From Undibacterium sp. (GTDB taxonomy: Bacteria > Pseudomonadota > Gammaproteobacteria > Burkholderiales > Burkholderiaceae_D), in assembly GCA_019752975.1 (NCBI GenBank), contig JAIELM010000405.1, forward strand, positions 1-10,516: a stretch of DNA of 10,516 nucleotides, read 5' to 3'. A model generated the notes under the pieces. The model saw only the letters and a list, made by a program, of their open reading frames with translations. It made no database searches and was not told the origin of the DNA. The position numbers and the translations under genes were made by a program. Numbering within the stretch: the stretch's first letter is position 1; each line of letters begins with the position of its first letter. Below, piece after piece: positions 7,418-10,516 of the stretch.

Positions 7418-7437
7418 TTGGCTTAAGTTGGCTTAAG
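7418..7437. repeat. Tandem 10-base direct repeat
   Basis: TTGGCTTAAG occurs twice head to tail (7418-7427 and 7428-7437) without mismatch, with CTTAAG as a palindromic core in each unit. One-helical-turn spacing would place two copies on the same DNA face. It could be a paired regulator site or simple slippage; nothing else indicates which. Confidence 0.6.
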
Positions 7438-7544
7438 TCATTGACTGAGCAAGAGAATAACTTTAATGCTTTTGCTGTTAGCTGGGCGATAATTTACAAA
7501 TAATTCATCACTTTATAAGGTGGAAACGTTTTAAAATTTCCTAT

Positions 7545-7573
7545 TTGCGTAACGCGAAAAGTTGATTTACAAT
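7545..7573 (+). promoter_or_regulatory. Candidate sigma-70 promoter of the TonB-like gene
   Basis: TTGCGT (7545-7550) and TACAAT (7568-7573) are separated by 17 bases. The -10 matches consensus at five of six positions and the -35 at three. Transcription would start near 7580, giving a leader of about 50 bases that contains a possible hairpin ahead of the ribosome binding site. An alternative TATAAG at 7514-7519 has TTTACA 15 bases upstream. Confidence 0.35.
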
Positions 7574-7630
7574 GTGCGTAATTTCCATGTGGCAATTGTT
7601 TCACGCGGAAATCCCCTTGGAGAGATCAAT

Positions 7631-7975
7631 ATGAAAAGTAGTATTTTAGTTGCCGCGCTGTTGAGCGCTATTGCTGTGGTCAGTGTGAGTTACGCTAGTG
7701 AGCAAGCGCCTGTAGTAGAGAAACAAAGCTGTGAAAAAGCGGTATATCCTAAGTCTGCGTTAATCAATGAAGAAACGGGCACGGTCGTTTTATCCGTTTT
7801 GGTCGCAGCCGATGGTAATGTGCTTGAATCTAAGGTTGAGCAATCCAGTGGCTCTAAAACTTTGGATAAGGCCGCGGCAAAAATTTATTCTAGCTGCAAA
7901 TTTAAACCGGGTGCTAAAGATGGTAAGCCTTTTCAAACTTGGGTGAAGCTTGAGCATATTTGGAGTTTGTCGTAG
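7631..7975 (+). CDS. Small exported protein with a stand-alone TonB C-terminal-like domain
   Basis: A 114-residue protein starting MKSSILVAALLSA, with a signal peptide probably cleaved near YASE (about residue 22). The rest resembles a TonB carboxy-terminal domain: YPKSALINEETGTVVLSVLVAADGNV (about 39-64), then a KTLDKAAAKIY helix (about 76-86) and the CKFKPGAKDGKP strand turn (about 89-100). It lacks the membrane anchor and proline-rich spacer of true TonB, so it is unlikely to energise transport alone. Two cysteines, Cys34 and Cys89, flank the domain and could form a disulfide in the periplasm (inference). ATG at 7631 is supported by GGAGAG (7619-7624) and by the signal peptide. The TTG at 7562 would add 23 unrelated residues. 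It appears monocistronic, and its role is unknown. Confidence 0.82.
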   Translation: MKSSILVAALLSAIAVVSVSYASEQAPVVEKQSCEKAVYPKSALINEETGTVVLSVLVAADGNVLESKVEQSSGSKTLDKAAAKIYSSCKFKPGAKDGKPFQTWVKLEHIWSLS

Positions 7976-7982
7976 TACGGCT

Positions 7983-8020
7983 TGCAAGCAGCGATTTGGT
8001 CGATTTCAAGCTTGCTTGCA
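7983..8020 (+). terminator. Hairpin after the TonB-like gene, possible terminator
   Basis: TGCAAGCA (7983-7990) is exactly complementary to TGCTTGCA (8013-8020), and GC bases inside can extend the stem across one bulged T. It starts 8 bases after the stop. The loop is long and the following sequence (TAGCGTTTCATTG) is only weakly T-rich, so efficient intrinsic termination is doubtful. Confidence 0.35.
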
Positions 8021-8031
8021 TAGCGTTTCAT

Positions 8032-8060
8032 TGTAGGTGTGTGCAAGTGCCCACCCTACA
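8032..8060. repeat. Imperfect palindrome TGTAGG...CCTACA, REP-like
   Basis: TGTAGG (8032-8037) pairs with CCTACA (8055-8060). Inside, GTG pairs with CAC and GC with GC around an AAGT loop, with one bulge and one mismatch. The GTGCCCACCCTACA arm looks like the intergenic GTAGGGTGGGCAC-type repeats I recall from other proteobacteria, so this may be a decayed repetitive element. It could also act as a transcription barrier between the convergent TonB-like and cyclophilin genes. Confidence 0.4.
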
Positions 8061-8130
8061 GATACTTACTTAATTAATTAATTACGCAAACAATTTATCG
8101 TAAGTGACAGCAAAGTCCGATCAACAAATA

Positions 8131-8997
8131 TTATTTTGTTTGCAGTGCGCCAGTGATTAAAATATCTACAGTCGGCACATCGGTAAGACCTCCACGTGCT
8201 CCAGTGGCGACCGCTTGAATCTTGTCCATCACGTCCAAGCCTGTAATGACTTTGCCAAACACGGCATAGCCCCCACCACTAGCGTCTAATCCGATGTTGT
8301 CGATACTATTGATAAAAAACTGTGAGGTGGCGGAATCGGCTGCCGCAAGTCTTGCCATAGCAAGGCTACCACGCACATTACTAAGGCTGTTATAGGCTTC
8401 TAACGGGATTGCGGCTTGGGTAGCTGCTGGTACCAAATCAGCGGTATAGCCACCAGCTTGAATTACCGCGATCGTAGATATCGGGTCGACAGTGGAGACT
8501 CTCGTCACTCTATGAAAAATCTTATTTACATAGAAACCAGCTTCAACGTAATTCAAAAAATTGTCTACGCTAATCGGTGCTTTAGTTGGATTGAGTTCTA
8601 GCACCATCGTTCCCATCGATGTGGTCATTGTGACCTGGGGTTGTACCGCAAGTGGGATGGTCGCTACAGCCGAATAGAGGGAGTTGCCAGCGGTATCGCG
8701 GATGACCACCGGTACCGCACCGACACCGACCATTTTGCAACTATACACTTTTTGTATCGACGAGCTTCCTGGCTGTTCCGTGGTCAGTAGGCAGCCGCGA
8801 TGCGAAAGCGTTATCCCTGAATCGAGGTTCTGGCCTTTCACCGTGATGAGACTTGTTTTGCGATAGATTAATTGATCTACGCTGACATCGCTGATGATTG
8901 CTTTGGCTTTATTGGCCGGAGTACTCGATTTACCACCGCAAGCAGTAATCAGTGACAGGATGCTGAATGAAGCAACCAATAAGATAGGATATTTCAA
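8131..8997 (-). CDS. Lipoprotein with Ig/IPT-like domain fused to cyclophilin PPIase (paralog 1)
   Basis: A 288-residue predicted lipoprotein: signal MKYPILLVASF..., lipobox ITAC with Cys20 as the lipidated residue. Residues about 35-115 form a beta-rich Ig/IPT-like domain (DQLIYRKTSLITVKGQNL) with two cysteines (Cys69, Cys87) likely disulfide-bonded. Residues about 122-286 form a cyclophilin domain that catalyses prolyl cis-trans isomerisation: FHRV with catalytic Arg163, VIQAGG (Gln180), SQFFIN (Gln226, Phe228), and GYAVFGKV. The segment between FHRV and Gln180 is longer than usual. The Trp that binds cyclosporin in human CypA is absent (GLDA), as in many bacterial enzymes. The start is TTG at 8995-8997, with CTGGAG six bases upstream, exactly as in the neighbouring paralog; a TTG at 9024 would add nine poor residues. 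It acts in the cell envelope, presumably as a folding helper. Clients are unknown. Confidence 0.87.
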   Translation of the reverse strand: MKYPILLVASFSILSLITACGGKSSTPANKAKAIISDVSVDQLIYRKTSLITVKGQNLDSGITLSHRGCLLTTEQPGSSSIQKVYSCKMVGVGAVPVVIRDTAGNSLYSAVATIPLAVQPQVTMTTSMGTMVLELNPTKAPISVDNFLNYVEAGFYVNKIFHRVTRVSTVDPISTIAVIQAGGYTADLVPAATQAAIPLEAYNSLSNVRGSLAMARLAAADSATSQFFINSIDNIGLDASGGGYAVFGKVITGLDVMDKIQAVATGARGGLTDVPTVDILITGALQTK

Positions 8998-9040
8998 TGT
9001 ATTCTCCAGTGTATTGCGCGTCAAGGTGAAGGAAGTGTGA

Positions 9041-9070
9041 AGTATAAGGGCTAGTTCGTTTGAGGGAAAT
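9041..9070 (-). promoter_or_regulatory. Predicted promoter of cyclophilin paralog 1
   Basis: On the minus strand, ATTTCCCTC (complement of 9062-9070) precedes CCTTATACT, whose TATACT is the complement of 9041-9046. The -10 fits sigma-70, and the -35 position reads TTTCCC, which is weak. Both blocks, plus CTA between them and CAC/CTTCC after them, recur at the same spacing before paralog 2, which is the main reason to believe it. The leader would be about 37 bases. Confidence 0.55.
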
Positions 9071-9130
9071 GATTTTTACAAGGAAAATGCGAATCTCATT
9101 GAGGATAGACTAGCAGACTTAGTTCAAATG

Positions 9131-9156
9131 AAAAAAGGCTGACATCGCTGTCAGCC
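9131..9156 (-). terminator. Strong intrinsic terminator of cyclophilin paralog 2
   Basis: On the minus strand, a perfect 8-base-pair stem GGCTGACA/TGTCAGCC (9137-9144 with 9149-9156) closes a four-base loop and is followed directly by six T residues (complement of 9131-9136). It lies about 30 bases after the paralog 2 stop, so the two paralogs are largely separate transcription units. Confidence 0.9.
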
Positions 9157-9186
9157 AAAAGGGAGAACTTAAAAATCGGAACAGGC

Positions 9187-10062
9187 TTATTTTGTTTGTA
9201 ACATTGAGCTAATTAATATATTAGTTGTTGGAATATCGGTAACAGGTGTTGTACCAACTAGGCGCGTTCCAGTTGCGACAACTTGTATTTTATCTAATAC
9301 ATCGAGGCCGGTGACGATTTGACCAAACACAGCGTATCCTGCATTTGTGGGGGTGGCATCAAATCCAGTGTTATTGACACTGTTAATGAAAAATTGTGAT
9401 GTGGCAGAATCGACGGGTGTGCCTAGACGTGCCATGGCGATACTGCCTCGTATATTGCTTAAGCCATTAGTTGCTTCTAATTTGATCGCAGGCTGGGTCG
9501 GCGCTTGTACCATATCAGCGGTAAAACCACCGCCCTGTATCATCGAAAATGAGGTTGACTTAATTACCCTATGAAAAATCTTATTCACATAAAAGCCAGA
9601 CTCAGCGTAGTTCAAGAAATTATCTACCGTGATTGGGGCTTTGGCTGGATTGAGTTCTAGCACCATTGTGCCCATGGAGGTGACCATGGTGACTTGAGGT
9701 TGAACTGCCAGTGGAATAGTTGCCGTACCTGCGAATAAGGACTTGTTAGCTGCATCAGTTATCATCAGTGGGACTGTACCCACGGCTATCATTTTGCAGC
9801 TAAAGGACTTCTGTGTTGCAGTACTCCCTGCGAGCTCAGTGATTTTTTGGCAGCCTTGGTGGGAGAAATTAATGCCTAAGTTAAGGTTTTCCCCTTTTAC
9901 TGTGATCACACTCGTTTTACGATACACCAGTTGATCGGTAGTCACACTGCTGACACTGACTTGTGGTGAGTTGGCAGGTGAATTGGATTCGTAGTTGCCA
10001 CCGCAGGCGCTCAACGCGAATAAGGTGGCTATCAAGGTGGGGAATGCAATAGAGCGCTTCAA
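9187..10062 (-). CDS. Lipoprotein with Ig/IPT-like domain fused to cyclophilin PPIase (paralog 2)
   Basis: A 291-residue predicted lipoprotein and full-length paralog of the neighbouring gene. Signal MKRSIAFPTL..., lipobox LSAC with Cys20, then GGN. The Ig/IPT-like domain (about residues 36-118) includes DQLVYRKTSVITVKGENL and Cys71/Cys89. The cyclophilin domain (about 124-289) has FHRV (Arg165), MIQGGGF (Gln176), SQFFIN (Gln223, Phe225) and GYAVFGQ. Catalytic positions are intact, and the FHRV-to-Gln spacing is closer to ordinary cyclophilins than in paralog 1. The start is TTG at 10060-10062, with CTGGAG six bases upstream. Protein is conserved between the copies while third codon positions have diverged, so the duplication is not recent. 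Expected role: prolyl isomerase tethered to a membrane on the periplasmic side. Client proteins and any division of labour with paralog 1 are unknown. Confidence 0.88.
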   Translation of the reverse strand: MKRSIAFPTLIATLFALSACGGNYESNSPANSPQVSVSSVTTDQLVYRKTSVITVKGENLNLGINFSHQGCQKITELAGSTATQKSFSCKMIAVGTVPLMITDAANKSLFAGTATIPLAVQPQVTMVTSMGTMVLELNPAKAPITVDNFLNYAESGFYVNKIFHRVIKSTSFSMIQGGGFTADMVQAPTQPAIKLEATNGLSNIRGSIAMARLGTPVDSATSQFFINSVNNTGFDATPTNAGYAVFGQIVTGLDVLDKIQVVATGTRLVGTTPVTDIPTTNILISSMLQTK

Positions 10063-10109
10063 TTTTAACTCCAGTAGGCAAAGTAAAATGCATGGGATAT
10101 AGGAAGTGG

Positions 10110-10139
10110 ATTATAAGGAGTAGTCCACACGAGGGAAAT
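10110..10139 (-). promoter_or_regulatory. Predicted promoter of cyclophilin paralog 2
   Basis: On the minus strand, ATTTCCCTC (complement of 10131-10139) and a perfect TATAAT (complement of 10110-10115) sit at the same spacing as in the paralog 1 promoter. The -35 (TTTCCC at 17 bases) is weak, which may mean an activator is needed. The leader to the TTG start would be about 40 bases. Confidence 0.6.
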
Positions 10140-10146
10140 ATCTTTC

Positions 10147-10187
10147 CTGTCTAAGATTTGTAGACAGTTGTAGGCAATTGTAACAAA
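10147..10187. repeat. Three 10-base direct repeats plus an inverted repeat between moeA and paralog 2
   Basis: TTGTAGACAG (10158-10167), TTGTAGGCAA (10168-10177) and TTGTAACAAA (10178-10187) are three head-to-tail units sharing TTGTA at exact 10-base spacing. CTGTCTA (10147-10153) forms a perfect 7-base inverted repeat with TAGACAG (10161-10167), overlapping the first unit. As a hairpin it could end moeA transcription, but on the minus strand no T run follows. As DNA it lies just upstream of the paralog 2 promoter, where an activator could bind. Confidence 0.5.
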
Positions 10188-10516
10188 CTAAAGCAGGCCG
10201 TCAAATAACAGGCATTGAACCTCTTGCCCGACAGCGACGTCACTCATGTCGTCATCCAATACTATCATGCAGTTGGCTAGTGACATTGAACGTAAAACCC
10301 CAGAACCTTGTGCTCCGGTGGTGCTTACTTGCAACTTCCCTAAAGCGTTGGTTTCTATAATGCCACGCTGGTATTCGGTGCGACCTAGACGCTTTTTGAT
10401 GGCGTGACTTGCTATAGCTGGTACTTGGATGAGTTCAGTAGCATTGGTGCCCATTAATCGTAATAGTGCATCCCTTGCAAAGAAGTAAAACGTTACCATT
10501 ACCGCTACTGGATTAC
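10188..10516 (-). CDS. moeA: Molybdopterin molybdenumtransferase MoeA, C-terminal part (5' end outside window)
   Basis: The C-terminal 108 residues or so of MoeA, the cytoplasmic enzyme that inserts molybdate into adenylylated molybdopterin in molybdenum cofactor synthesis. The frame stays open to the window edge and reads NPVAVMVTFYFFARDAL, the end of the LPGNPV(A/S) motif region of the catalytic domain. It then enters the small C-terminal beta domain (MoeA domain IV): GRTEYQRGI, TTGAQGSGVLRSMSLANC and VLDDD, ending LLFDGLL. A normal MoeA is about 400 residues, so roughly three quarters lies beyond the right edge. The ATG at 10497-10499 is an internal methionine, not a start. It lies on the same strand as the cyclophilin paralogs, with 125 bases before paralog 2. 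Confidence 0.92.
   Translation of the reverse strand, partial: NPVAVMVTFYFFARDALLRLMGTNATELIQVPAIASHAIKKRLGRTEYQRGIIETNALGKLQVSTTGAQGSGVLRSMSLANCMIVLDDDMSDVAVGQEVQCLLFDGLL

Larger units (their letters stand above)
7217..7630. other. 414-base intergenic region between divergent genes
   Basis: This stretch separates the minus-strand regulator from the plus-strand TonB-like gene. I find no convincing open frame or RNA gene. It holds the regulator promoter/operator (7232-7257), an unexplained GC-richer middle part (about 7275-7400), a tandem 10-base repeat (7418-7437), a candidate promoter for the downstream gene (7545-7573) and an interrupted leader hairpin: TTTCC and GTG at 7582-7591 pairing with CAC and GGAAA at 7602-7611. 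An unrecognised small RNA in 7275-7540 cannot be excluded from sequence alone. Confidence 0.6.

Noticed and set aside
8070..8084. TTAATTAATTAATTA as a functional repeat
   Set aside because: It is a short low-complexity AT run in a convergent intergenic gap, likely slippage. Nothing around it suggests an origin or attachment site.
8998..9024. TTG at 9024 as the start of cyclophilin paralog 1
   Set aside because: TTG at 8997 has CTGGAG six bases upstream, in the same context as paralog 2, and gives a standard lipoprotein signal.

Overview
The gene content and family matches point to a betaproteobacterium, most likely Burkholderiales and possibly Oxalobacteraceae-like. The taxonomic reading is inference. 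It rests on the E. coli-like long-Q-loop CydA, the GbsR-cydP-cydA-cydB-cydX gene order, the DUF2784 protein and moderate base composition. The window looks chromosomal. I see no transposase, integrase, phage gene, CRISPR array, tRNA or rRNA.

Layout. (1) Positions 1-1671, plus strand: the tail of an unrecognised gene, then a GlcD-type FAD-linked oxidase only 4 bases downstream. (2) 1855-3448, plus strand: an exported papain-fold (C1, bleomycin-hydrolase-like) peptidase and a small DUF2784 membrane protein. (3) 3457-7216, minus strand: a cytochrome bd quinol oxidase locus, read gbsR-type regulator, cydP, cydA, cydB, cydX. cydP/cydA overlap by ATGA and cydA/cydB by 22 bases, so these genes are very probably co-translated. 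The regulator has a perfect TATAAT box embedded in a TAATTTC-N10-GAAATTA palindrome that may be its own operator. (4) 7217-7630: a 414-base non-coding stretch with a tandem 10-mer and a probable promoter, leading to (5) a tiny exported TonB-C-domain protein (7631-7975, plus). (6) 8131-10062, minus strand: two tandem paralogous lipoproteins, each an Ig/IPT-like N-terminal domain fused to a cyclophilin peptidyl-prolyl isomerase. Each has its own, visibly related promoter, and a strong intrinsic terminator separates them. (7) 10188-10516, minus strand: the C-terminal end of MoeA (molybdenum cofactor synthesis).

Functionally, the cyd block makes a high-affinity quinol:O2 reductase for low-oxygen or stress respiration. 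The FAD oxidase may feed electrons from a 2-hydroxy acid into respiration (inference). The exported C1 peptidase, the TonB-like protein and the two cyclophilin lipoproteins form a loose envelope set, without evidence that they act together.

Four of the genes appear to start with TTG, each with a plausible Shine-Dalgarno sequence, so default ATG-based starts would be wrong in several places. I found no convincing wholly new system. The items most worth a second look are the duplicated Ig-cyclophilin lipoproteins with their shared promoter footprint, the exported bleomycin-hydrolase-like peptidase, and the candidate operator of the cyd-linked regulator.
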